In this document: positions 15,549-23,512 of the stretch, piece by piece
Position numbering within the stretch: the stretch's first letter is position 1
Layout of the letters: each line of letters starts with the position of its first letter
Source: an uncultured Piscinibacter sp.
Lineage (GTDB): Bacteria > Pseudomonadota > Gammaproteobacteria > Burkholderiales > Burkholderiaceae_C
Length of the DNA: 64,000 nucleotides
Assembly (NCBI RefSeq): GCF_937952055.1
Contig: NZ_CALFYO010000020.1
Coordinates: forward strand, 310,001 to 374,000
Reading direction: 5' to 3'
Notes under the pieces: model-generated
Seen by the model: the letters and a program-made list of their open reading frames with translations, nothing else
Told to the model about the DNA's origin: nothing
Databases searched by the model: none
Position numbers and translations under genes: made by a program

Positions 15549-17001
15549 GCACCTCCTCTTTGGCGGGCTGCTGTGCGGACTCGGGCTGGGCCGATGGCTT
15601 GGCGGTTGCCTTTGCCTTGACGGTGGCTTCGTCCACCGCGCCGATCATGTACAGCGCGCTCTCTGGCAGGTGCTTGAACTCGTCGGCCACGATGCGCTCG
15701 CAGCCGTCCAGCGCGTCCTCCAGGCTGACGAGCTTGCCCTTCAGGCCGGTGAACTGCTCGGTCGTGAAGAAGGGCTGCGTCAGGAAGCGCTCGAGCCGGC
15801 GCGCGCGGGCGACCACCTTGCGGTCCTCGGGCGACAGCTGTTCCAGTCCCAACATTGCGATGATGTCCTTCAGCTCGGCGTACTGGGCCAGCGTGCGGCG
15901 GATGGCCTGCGCCAGCGTGTAGTGGCGCTCGCCGACGATGCCCGGCGTGACCATCTTCGAGCTCGACTGCAGCGGGTCGATGGCCGGGAACAGGCCTTCG
16001 CTGGCGCGCTTGCGCGAGAGCACGATGGAGGCTGAGAGGTGCGAGAAGGTGTGCACCGCCGCCGGGTCGGTGAAGTCGTCGGCCGGCACGTACACCGCCT
16101 GGATCGAGGTGATGGCGCCGCTGTCGGTGTTGGCGATGCGCTCTTCCAGCGTCGCCAGTTCGGTGCCCATCGTCGGCTGGTAGCCCAGGCGCGACGGCAT
16201 CTGCCCCATCAGGCCCGAGACCTCGGCGCCGGCCTGGATGAAGCGGAAGATGTTGTCGATGAGCAGCAGCACGTCGCGGTGCTCGTCGTCGCGGAAGTAT
16301 TCGGCCATCGTCAGCGCCGCATGACCGACCCGGAAGCGCGCACCGGGCGGCTCGTTCATCTGCGCGAAGATCATCACCATCTGCGGCAGCACGCCAGCGG
16401 CCTGCATCTCCCGGTACAACTCCTCGCCCTCGCGCGAACGTTCGCCGATGCCGCAGAAGATGCTCACGCCGGCCTGATGGCCGATCATGTTGTGGATCAT
16501 CTCGGTCAGCAGCACCGTCTTGCCGACGCCGGCACCGCCGAACAGGCCGGCCTTGCCGCCGCGCTCCAGCGGCGTGAGCACGTCGATGGCCTTGATGCCG
16601 GTCTCGAAGACCTCGGACTTCGTCGAGCGGCGCACCAGCGGCGGCGGTGGGCGGTGTACCGATCGCCATGACACGTCGGCGAGTGCGGGTTCGCGGTCGA
16701 TGGTGTTGCCGAAGACGTCGAACATGCGCGAGAGGATGGCCTTGCCGACGGGCGCCTGCAGCGGAGCGCCGGTGTCTACGACGGGCATGCCCCGAGCCAG
16801 GCCCTGGGTGGGGCTCAGCGCGATGCCGCGCACGTGCCGCGCGTCGCGCTGGGCCAGCACCTCGATGGCGACGCCGCCGCCATCGCCAGCGCGCAGCAGC
16901 GAATGGATGGCCGGCAGGCCCCCATCGAAGCGCATGTCCACCACGCTACCGCGCACCGCCACGACGACGCCGGCCTGTGGGACTGCGGTTTCTCGGTTCA
17001 T
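15529..17001 (-). CDS. atpD: N-type ATPase beta subunit
   Basis: 490-aa catalytic F1 subunit and first gene of the N-ATPase operon. It carries Walker A GGAGVGKT, the catalytic Glu region GERSREG, Walker B in DVLLLIDNIFRF and the PSRLGYQPTMGTELA motif. The C-terminus is extended by a Lys/Ala/Pro-rich tail of about 30 residues. The ATG at 17001 has a CAGGG-type ribosome-binding site at 9 nt; an upstream in-frame ATG near 17070 would add a divergent segment without a good site. A 16-bp palindrome lies about 160 bp upstream of the start. Confidence 0.96.
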   Translation of the reverse strand: MNRETAVPQAGVVVAVRGSVVDMRFDGGLPAIHSLLRAGDGGGVAIEVLAQRDARHVRGIALSPTQGLARGMPVVDTGAPLQAPVGKAILSRMFDVFGNTIDREPALADVSWRSVHRPPPPLVRRSTKSEVFETGIKAIDVLTPLERGGKAGLFGGAGVGKTVLLTEMIHNMIGHQAGVSIFCGIGERSREGEELYREMQAAGVLPQMVMIFAQMNEPPGARFRVGHAALTMAEYFRDDEHRDVLLLIDNIFRFIQAGAEVSGLMGQMPSRLGYQPTMGTELATLEERIANTDSGAITSIQAVYVPADDFTDPAAVHTFSHLSASIVLSRKRASEGLFPAIDPLQSSSKMVTPGIVGERHYTLAQAIRRTLAQYAELKDIIAMLGLEQLSPEDRKVVARARRLERFLTQPFFTTEQFTGLKGKLVSLEDALDGCERIVADEFKHLPESALYMIGAVDEATVKAKATAKPSAQPESAQQPAKEEVHAVDDA

Positions 17002-17153
17002 GCGCTCGGGCCCTGGTTCAACCGATGGCACATCGGCGATGTCTGCCGCGGAATGCAGCGAAATCGGCATGCCACACGACCCGGGACGATGACGGCCGCC
17101 CACAAGCAGCCGTGGGGCGCTCTTGGAGTCTGCGCAGCGGGCGTGACCGGGTC

Positions 17154-17169
17154 TGTGCGACAGCGCACA
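17154..17169. promoter_or_regulatory. Palindromic regulator site TGTGCG-ACAG-CGCACA upstream of atpD
   Basis: Perfect 6-bp half sites with a 4-bp spacer, centred 160 bp upstream of the atpD start and 27 bp past the end of the DUF2254 gene. It matches the palindrome upstream of nfeD in both half sites and in the following GACC (minus strand). At the class II -10 distance there is a weak CAGACT hexamer. It is probably the main control point of the ATPase operon. A Crp/Fnr-type protein is the best guess from geometry. Confidence 0.55.
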
Positions 17170-17196
17170 TACAGCGGCGTCGCAACTGTTGGTGCG

Positions 17197-18534
17197 CTAG
17201 CCGTGGAGGCTGCGCAGCGCCTGGTCAGCTGCCGCGAAGCTCGCTTCGACGGCGAGCCGATCATCCGCCTCTGGCACGGCGTCCCGCGCCGCTGTGACGA
17301 TCATGCCGGCGTGGCGCTGGAGGCAGGCTGCGTCCCGTGTGTGCTGCAGGCGGCCGGCGATCTGGGCGATGACATCGAGCATGCGAATCGCCACGGCCGG
17401 GTTCGACCGGGCGCTCTGCCTGATCTGGTTGAAGGCCGCGTCCACCATACCCGCAAAGCTAGACCCTGGTGCCACCAGCCGCAGCCGCCCTTCATCGTCG
17501 TAGCGCAGCGGTGACGGAGCGTCCCTGCGGGCCAGGCGGCACAGGGCCGACCCGAGGCGGTCCACGCAGGCGATGGCCGTGAACGGATCGTTGATGCCCG
17601 GGGACAGCGCGCGCACGGCGATCTCGACCAGCTGGTGCAACGAGAACTCGACGTCCTGGGTGGCGGTGCGCTGGTTGCCGAACACGAAGGCATCGTTCAA
17701 CTGGTCCACCAGGGCGTCAGTGACACGATCCCCGGGCCAGACCATGACCATGGTCTGGCCCTTGACCAGGTAGTGCCCGGGCCGACGCTCCAGCTGCAGC
17801 AGCAGGTCTTCCCGGCTGGCGAGCGCCATCAGGGCGTCGCCATCGACCAGCTGCAGATAGCCGTCTTCGGCCGCGCCCAGGGGACGGGCCTCGCGCGCGA
17901 ACGCCGCCGGCAGCCCGGCCGTGTTTGACGAGTCCGAGGTCTCGCTGCCAGGCTGGCCCAAGTGGCCGGGAAACAGCCTGTCGATGCCATCGTCCAGTTC
18001 CCGGCCGACGTGGGCGATGACCTCATCCGCCTGGATCGACACCGAGACATGGTGGATGAAGTAGATCAGCACCCCGATGCTGACCATGGCCAGGAGCACG
18101 CCGATACTGACCGACAGATGCGGCACGAAGGCCACCTCGTCGGCGCGGCGGATGGTGCGCAGCACCAGCAGGCAGTACACGAAGGTGGCCACGAAGGTGC
18201 CCAGCACCACCTGGTTGGCGGTGTCGCGCATGAAGTTGCGCAGCAGGCGCGGACCCAACTGCGACGAAGCCAACGACATCGCCACCAGCGTCATCGAGAA
18301 CACGGTCCCGGCGATGGCGATCATCGACCCGGCCACGGTGCCCAGCAGCAGGCTGGCCCCCTCGGCACCACCGGAATAGCTCCAGCCCAGGCGTTGCAGC
18401 CAGTCGTCGCCCGTGGCCTCGTCGATCGCGACGGCAGACAGGGCCAGCGCCGCCGCAAGGCAGGCCATGGCCGCTGGCACGAACCAGAAGCTGGACCGCA
18501 GGCGATCCCAGTATTTCAGCAGCAGTGCCTTCAA
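17197..18534 (-). CDS. DUF2254 family membrane protein
   Basis: About 445 aa from a TTG at 18534 (AGG 4-5 nt upstream; KALLLKYWDRLRSSFWFVPAAM then begins as in relatives). A GTG at 18618 would add 28 low-quality residues. Four hydrophobic segments lie within the first 165 residues: FVPAAMACLAAALALSAVAI, the MIAIAGTVFSMTLVAMSLA stretch with SSQLGPRLLRNFMRD after it, NQVVLGTFVATFVYCLLVL and LLAMVSIGVLIYFIHHV. A large cytoplasmic domain follows, including LSPGINDPFTAIACVDRLG. The function of the family is unknown. It is co-directional with the ATPase operon but separated from it by the palindrome-bearing gap. Confidence 0.85.
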   Translation of the reverse strand: MKALLLKYWDRLRSSFWFVPAAMACLAAALALSAVAIDEATGDDWLQRLGWSYSGGAEGASLLLGTVAGSMIAIAGTVFSMTLVAMSLASSQLGPRLLRNFMRDTANQVVLGTFVATFVYCLLVLRTIRRADEVAFVPHLSVSIGVLLAMVSIGVLIYFIHHVSVSIQADEVIAHVGRELDDGIDRLFPGHLGQPGSETSDSSNTAGLPAAFAREARPLGAAEDGYLQLVDGDALMALASREDLLLQLERRPGHYLVKGQTMVMVWPGDRVTDALVDQLNDAFVFGNQRTATQDVEFSLHQLVEIAVRALSPGINDPFTAIACVDRLGSALCRLARRDAPSPLRYDDEGRLRLVAPGSSFAGMVDAAFNQIRQSARSNPAVAIRMLDVIAQIAGRLQHTRDAACLQRHAGMIVTAARDAVPEADDRLAVEASFAAADQALRSLHG

Positions 18535-19000
18535 GCGACCTCGCTTCGACCCTTGGGGCCGAGCCTGAGCCCTTGAATCGAAAGGAACCGTTCGATACCG
18601 CACACAGCCACCGGCCACTCGAAGCGTTCGTCGGCGAATGGTCCATCGCCATGCCCCCTGCGGTAGCGCACCGACATCTCGTCACCCTGAGCGCAAGTTG
18701 GCGTGCCGCAACCCCTGCAAAGCCGGAACACCATGCTTCGCCCATCCAAGGACCTGCAGGATCTCGCGATCGTCCGATTCGGCTGGGCGCCGGTCTGGCT
18801 GCTGCGCGCGCGCACCGCGGTGGGAAGGGGTACGGCTGAATCCGATCCCGACGGCATGGCGCCGTCATAGCACCGCGGTCCGCGCCCGGTCTCGCCGATG
18901 TCGTGCGTTCGCCCTCGCACAGACAGGCCGGGCCGCGTGGCGCAATGTGGCCTTCGGTACGTCGGGTTCGACCCACCCGACAACGAAGTACGGAGACCGC
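18535..19000. other. Gene-free divergent promoter region
   Basis: About 466 bp between the leftward DUF2254 gene and the rightward small membrane-protein gene at 19001. No convincing open frame is seen. It should contain both promoters. The one clear structure is an inverted repeat ATCGAA-N8-TTCGAT at 18577-18596, close to the DUF2254 start. The TGTGCG palindrome found near the ATPase genes is absent here. Confidence 0.5.
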
Positions 19001-19201
19001 ATGAAATCAATACTCGCCATTCCCGCCGCGCTGACCCTTGCCCTGGGCGCAGGCTTGGCGCACGGGCAGGGCGGACACATGATGAACGGCGGCGGCTGGT
19101 ACGGCGGTTGGATGGGTGGCTACGGCGGGGTCTGGATTCCGATCCTGCTGGTCGTCATCGTGGGACTGCTGGCGTGGATCGTGATCAAGAGGCGCAAGTG
19201 A
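19001..19201 (+). CDS. Small Gly-rich exported or membrane protein
   Basis: 66 aa with a GGAGA ribosome-binding site. It has an N-terminal signal-like segment (KSILAIPAALTLALGAGLAHG), then a Gly/Met/Trp/His-rich stretch (HMMNGGGWYGGWMGGYGG), then a membrane span (VWIPILLVVIVGLLAWIVI) and RRK at the end. The Met/His residues and the copper ATPase remnant 16 nt downstream suggest a metal-related envelope role, but this is inference. No family name can be given with confidence. Confidence 0.72.
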   Translation: MKSILAIPAALTLALGAGLAHGQGGHMMNGGGWYGGWMGGYGGVWIPILLVVIVGLLAWIVIKRRK

Positions 19202-19217
19202 CCGGCGGGATCTGGAC

Positions 19218-19750
19218 ATGATCGCCGAGGTCCTGCACCCCGACCTCCCTCACGGGCCGGGCGCGCCCGCTGGAAAGCCCCGGCCCGGTGCCGGCAATGC
19301 CGCAGACCAGCCCGGAGGCGTCTACATCTGCCCCATGCACCCTGAGATCCGGCAGGACCAGCCGGGCAACTGCCCGAAGTGCGGCATGACCCTGGAACTG
19401 GCGATGCCCAGCGCGGGCGAGGACGAAAACAAGGAACTCCAGGACTTCCAGCGGCGCTTCGACTGGACGCTGCCGCTGACGCTGGTGGTCTTCGTGCTGG
19501 CCATGTTCGGGCACCGCATGGCGCTGTTCGACCGGGGCCCGCAGAACTGGATCGAGCTCGCGGTCACCCTGCCTGTGGTGCTGTGGGCCGGCTGGCCCTT
19601 CTTCGTGCGCGGCGCGCAGTCCATCGTCCACCGCAGTCCCAACATGTGGACGCTGATCGGCCTGGGCACGGGCTCGGCCTTCATCTACAGCGTCGTCGCC
19701 ACGGTCGCGCCCCAGGTGTTCCCGGCATCGTTCGTGTCGGGGGGGTACGT
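19218..19750 (+). pseudogene. Truncated copper-transporting P-type ATPase, N-terminal part only
   Basis: The frame from the ATG at 19218 encodes a heavy-metal-binding segment (YICPMHPEIRQDQPGNCPKC) and the first membrane spans of a CopA/CtpA-like P1B ATPase (RRFDWTLPLTLVVFVLAMFG; LPVVLWAGWPFF; MWTLIGLGTGSAFIYSVV). It then leaves homology after FPASFVS at about 19740 and stops at 19778. Such enzymes are about 750-830 aa, so the A, P and N domains, including the DKTGT phosphorylation site, are missing. It cannot transport. The break is a fusion with a YihY-type gene fragment in another frame. Confidence 0.85.
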
Positions 19751-20053
19751 GGCCGTGTCCTGCCCGACGTGGTGCTGAAGTGGCGGGATGTCGTCGTTGG
19801 CGCCGTCGTCACCTCGGTACTGTTCTCCGTCGACCGCTACGGCATCGCCGTCTATCTGACCTACACCGCCACCGCCTCCACCTACGGAGCGGCCGGTTCG
19901 GTGGTGCTGATCCTGCTGTGGGTGTACTACACGTCGCTGATCCTGCTGTTCGGGGCCGCCTTCACCAAGACCCAGCTCCTGGCGCGTGGCCGCAGCGTCG
20001 TGCCTCGCAATTCGGCGGTGCTGGTCAGACGGGAACTCTTGACCGATGCGTAG
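19751..20053 (+). pseudogene. Truncated YihY/UPF0761 (BrkB-like) membrane protein, C-terminal part only
   Basis: From about 19752 the second reading frame gives VLPDVVLKWRDVVVGAVVTS, then TYGAAGSVVLILLWVYYTSLILLFGAAFTKTQ, the characteristic last third of YihY/BrkB-type membrane proteins. It ends at the stop at 20053. The start codon and roughly the first 180-200 residues are absent. It abuts the copper ATPase remnant directly, so one deletion removed the 3' part of one gene and the 5' part of the other. Confidence 0.8.
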
Positions 20054-20299
20054 ACGCCTCGAAAGGCCCCTGGCGGACGCACCGACCGCCCCCACGCCGT
20101 TCGCCCCCTCTGCCGCGCCGCACGGACGCCTGCGGGGCGCGCTGCCAACTGCCTGCCGGTCAGCCAGAGGCGGCTGCACGACACGCCGCCCGGGTCGACG
20201 CCGCATCAGTCAGTCGGCGCACCTCATCCGGTCGCGCAAGCGCCTGGGCAACCCGCTGCCCCCACCCTCAGATGCTTCGCTGAAGAAGCGCCCAGCGCC

Positions 20300-21376
20300 A
20301 TGAACCTCACACCCCAGGAACGCCCCCCCGCTGTCGAGACGCGTGCCTTCGTGCTGCTGCTGGTGATCGTCACGCTGGCCTTCGGCGTGGTCCTGCTGCC
20401 CTTCTGGGGAGCGGTCTTCTGGGGTGTGATCATCGCGATCCTGTCTGCGCCGCTGCGGCGACTGCTGGTGCGCCGAATGCGGCAGCGCAGAACCTGGGCT
20501 GCGCTTGCCACCTTGGCGATCGTCCTTCTGGTCGTCACGCCGCCGCTGATCCTCATCGCCGCCTCGCTGGTACAGGAAGGCTCGGACGTCTACGCGCGCA
20601 TCAAGTCCGGCGAACTGAACTTCGGCCGCTACTTCCGGGAGATCGTCGGCGCATTGCCGCCGTGGTTCACGCAGGTGCTGGACTGGTTCGGGATCGGCAA
20701 TCTCGTCGACATCGAACAGCGGCTGACGTCTGCGGTGACGCAGGCCAGCCAGTTGATCGCCACCCAGGTGCTCGGCGTCGGACAGAACACGCTGGAGTTC
20801 GTCGTCGGCTTCTTCGTCGCGATGTACCTGGCCTTCTTCCTGCTGCGCGACGGCGCGGCGCTGGCGCCGCGCGTGAAGGCGGCGATCCCTCTGGACGAGA
20901 CGCACAAGCAGGCGCTGGAGCAGAAGTTCGCCACCGTGATTCGCGCCACCGTCAAGGGCAACATCGTCATCGCGCTCATCCAGGGCACCCTGGGCGGTCT
21001 CGCGCTCTGGGTGCTCGATGTTCGCGGCGCGCTGCTGTGGGCGGTGCTGATGGCCTTCCTGTCGCTGCTGCCGGCGGTCGGAGCGGGCCTGATCTGGGCG
21101 CCGGTGGCCGTGTACCTGCTGGTCACCGGTTCGGTGATCCAGGGCGCGGGGCTCATCGTCTTCGGTGTGCTCGTCATCGGGATGGTGGACAACGTACTGC
21201 GCCCGATCCTGGTCGGCAAGGACACACGCATGCCCGACTACGTCGTCCTGATCTCGACGCTCGGCGGGCTGGCGGTGTTCGGCATCAACGGCTTCATCAT
21301 CGGCCCGGCGATCGCCGCGATGTTCATCGCGGTGTGGGACATCTACGTCACCGAGCGCATCGAGCCGCCGCGATGA
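20300..21376 (+). CDS. AI-2E family transporter (PerM/YdiK-like permease)
   Basis: 358-aa integral membrane protein with about seven to eight spans. It has the family pattern: two N-terminal spans, a soluble segment, then KGNIVIALIQGTLGGLALWVL, WAVLMAFLSLLPAVGAGLIWAPVAVYL and the motif VDNVLRPILVGKDTRMPDYVVLISTLGGLAVFG. Substrates are uncertain; members have been linked to autoinducer-2 export, Na+/H+ exchange and other roles. It precedes clsB on the same strand by 107 bp. A second, divergent paralogue lies at 23.5-24.6 kb on the other strand. Confidence 0.9.
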   Translation: MNLTPQERPPAVETRAFVLLLVIVTLAFGVVLLPFWGAVFWGVIIAILSAPLRRLLVRRMRQRRTWAALATLAIVLLVVTPPLILIAASLVQEGSDVYARIKSGELNFGRYFREIVGALPPWFTQVLDWFGIGNLVDIEQRLTSAVTQASQLIATQVLGVGQNTLEFVVGFFVAMYLAFFLLRDGAALAPRVKAAIPLDETHKQALEQKFATVIRATVKGNIVIALIQGTLGGLALWVLDVRGALLWAVLMAFLSLLPAVGAGLIWAPVAVYLLVTGSVIQGAGLIVFGVLVIGMVDNVLRPILVGKDTRMPDYVVLISTLGGLAVFGINGFIIGPAIAAMFIAVWDIYVTERIEPPR

Positions 21377-21483
21377 AGGCCTCCCGCGCTGCCGCCTGTA
21401 CCTGCCGTCGCCCGAAGCGGGGGCCGTGTCGGCTGCTGCAGACCGGGCCTGCGGGTGGCTGAGGCCGACCTGCCGGAGCTGCC

Positions 21484-22722
21484 ATGAACCCTATGAATTC
21501 GCACTGGGTGCCCGGCAACCGCATCACCTTGCTCGAGAACGGCGAGGGCTTCTACCCGCGCGTGTTCGACAGCATCGGCGCGGCCGAGCACGAGGCGCTG
21601 CTCGAGACCTTCATCCTGTTCGACGACAAGGTGGGGCGCGCACTGCAGCAGGCGCTGTTGCGCGCCGCGAGCCGGGGCGCCAAGGTGGACGTGCTCGTCG
21701 ACGGTTGGGGCTCGCCCGACCTGCCCTCGTCCTTCGTGCAGCCGCTGCAAGAGGCCGGCGTCAGGCTGCGCAGCTTCGAACCCGTGCAGCGGCTGTTCGG
21801 AACCCGGGTCAACATGCTGCGCCGCATGCATCGCAAGCTGGTGGTGGTGGACGGCCGGCGGGCGTTCGTCGGCGGCATCAACTATTCCGCCGATCACCTC
21901 GCCGACTTCGGGCCGCTCGCCAAGCAGGACTACGCGGTCGAGATCGAGGGGCCGCTGGTCGGGCAGATCCAGGCCTTCTGCCGCGCCAGCCTGGCCGCAC
22001 CACAGCCGACTCGGCGCCTGTGGCTGCCGAAATGGCGCCTGGGCCGCGTCCGCGACGACGAGGTCGCGCCGAGCGACGATGCGGACATGGCATCCGAGGA
22101 CGGCGCGCGGGCCGCCTTCGTGACGCGTGACAACCGCAGCCACCGCAACGACATCGAGCGCCACTACCGCGCAGCGGTGCGCACCGCCCGCCACCGCGTG
22201 CTCATCGCCAATGCGTACTTCTTCCCCGGCTACCGGCTGCTGCGCGACCTGCGCCGCGCGGCCGGGCGCGGCGTGCAGGTCGACCTGGTGCTGCAGGGCC
22301 GGCCCGACCAGGCCTGGGTGCAGCGTGCCTCCGAGCTGCTGTACGGCTACCTGATGCGTGCCGGCGTGTGCGTCCACCTCTACGACGAGCGCCCGCTGCA
22401 CGCCAAGGTGGCGGTGGTCGACGACCGCTGGGCGACCGTCGGCTCGAGCAACCTCGACCCGACGAGCCTGAGCCTGAACCTGGAAGCCAACATCGTGGTG
22501 CGCGACTCGGCGTTCGCCACCCAGTTGCGCGAGCGGATCGAATGCCTGATGCAGCAGCGCTGCCAGCTCGTGCGCCTGCCGATGCCGGGGCCGCTGCGGT
22601 CGGCCTGGATCGCCTTGCGCAGTCTGGTCGTGTACCACGCCATGCGTCACTTCGCGGCCTGGGTGCGGCACGCGCCGGACGGTGCGCCGCGCGTCGTGCC
22701 GCTGCAGGCCGATCGATGGTGA
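21484..22722 (+). CDS. clsB: Cardiolipin synthase B (phospholipase D family)
   Basis: 412 aa. It has two HKD phospholipase D motifs, HRKLVVVDGRRAFVGGIN (about residues 119-136) and HAKVAVVDDRWATVGSSNLD (about 303-322), and the ClsB-type N-terminus GNRITLLENGEGFYPRVFDSI. It would form cardiolipin by phosphatidyl transfer at the inner membrane. The remnant of a YbhN-type gene that normally accompanies clsB follows immediately. It is intact, unlike several neighbours. Confidence 0.93.
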   Translation: MNPMNSHWVPGNRITLLENGEGFYPRVFDSIGAAEHEALLETFILFDDKVGRALQQALLRAASRGAKVDVLVDGWGSPDLPSSFVQPLQEAGVRLRSFEPVQRLFGTRVNMLRRMHRKLVVVDGRRAFVGGINYSADHLADFGPLAKQDYAVEIEGPLVGQIQAFCRASLAAPQPTRRLWLPKWRLGRVRDDEVAPSDDADMASEDGARAAFVTRDNRSHRNDIERHYRAAVRTARHRVLIANAYFFPGYRLLRDLRRAAGRGVQVDLVLQGRPDQAWVQRASELLYGYLMRAGVCVHLYDERPLHAKVAVVDDRWATVGSSNLDPTSLSLNLEANIVVRDSAFATQLRERIECLMQQRCQLVRLPMPGPLRSAWIALRSLVVYHAMRHFAAWVRHAPDGAPRVVPLQADRW

Positions 22723-22789
22723 GTGCCGGCGGGACCGGGGCCCGCCGGCCCGGGCCCGGCGGGGCGCCGTCCACCCGGCACCGGCTCGT

Positions 22790-23275
22790 CAGTGGTGGCA
22801 CGGGCAGCGCGCCGTCGGGCTCGCGATGGTGGCGGTGGCGCTGATCTACCTGACGCTGTGCCGCTTCGCGCGTCGGCGCCAGCTGACGTGGAGCACGCGC
22901 ACGCTGGTGCTGCCCGGCGGCGGCCTGGCTGCCGGGCAGGCGTTGGCAGGCGGCGCCAACTGGCTGCTGGTCGCCGCCATCCCCTGGCTCATGCTCGGCG
23001 GTCGCATCGACCATGCCACGGTGCTCGGCACGATGCTGCTCGCAGCCGTGGCCGGCGTGGTGACGCATGTGCCGGCCAACCTGGGGGTGCTGGAAGCCGT
23101 GGTCGTGGCGACGCTGGGCGGGCGCCTGCCGGCGCATGAACTGCTGGCCGCGATGCTGGCGTTTCGCGCCACCTACCACCTGCTGCCGCTGGCCCTGGCG
23201 CTGCCCGCCTACGCGCTGAGCGAGGCGGCAGCGCGGCGGGCCGAACGCGCGCATCGGCGGCACGTGCACACCTGA
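22790..23275 (+). pseudogene. YbhN/UPF0104-type membrane protein lacking its N-terminal half
   Basis: The readable part starts near QRAVGLAMVAVALIYLTLC and continues through LVLPGGGLAAGQALAGGANWLLVAAIPWL and AAVAGVVTHVPANLGVLEAVVVATLGG to a stop at 23275. This matches the C-terminal half of YbhN-like proteins, related to the lysylphosphatidylglycerol synthase membrane region. The upstream 60-70 bp after clsB are GC-rich filler without homology, and about 150 residues including the start are missing. Translation from an internal start is conceivable but would lack half the membrane domain. Confidence 0.72.
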
Positions 23276-23512
23276 TTCGCCTGCTGGGCGGCCATGCCCG
23301 CAGAGGCGCCGGTGCCACGCCTGCGTCGCACCGCGCCGCATGCCGGCAAACCATCGGCGTCGGCCGTCCTCCATGGCTCGCAAGGTCTCGGCGCGCCGCG
23401 GCTGCCGAGCGCCCTGCCCCGCGACCTCGCGGCGGCGCATCGAATCGTCGGGGGCGCGGAAGCCATGCCGCCCGCCCGGCGCGCTGCCGGTACGTCGCGG
23501 GCCGCAGGCCCG

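Noticed and set aside
22682..22790. In-frame upstream ATG giving a 197-codon YbhN frame overlapping clsB
   Set aside because: The first 35-40 codons are Arg/Pro-rich shadow of the clsB end and GC filler, so they are not the genuine N-terminus.
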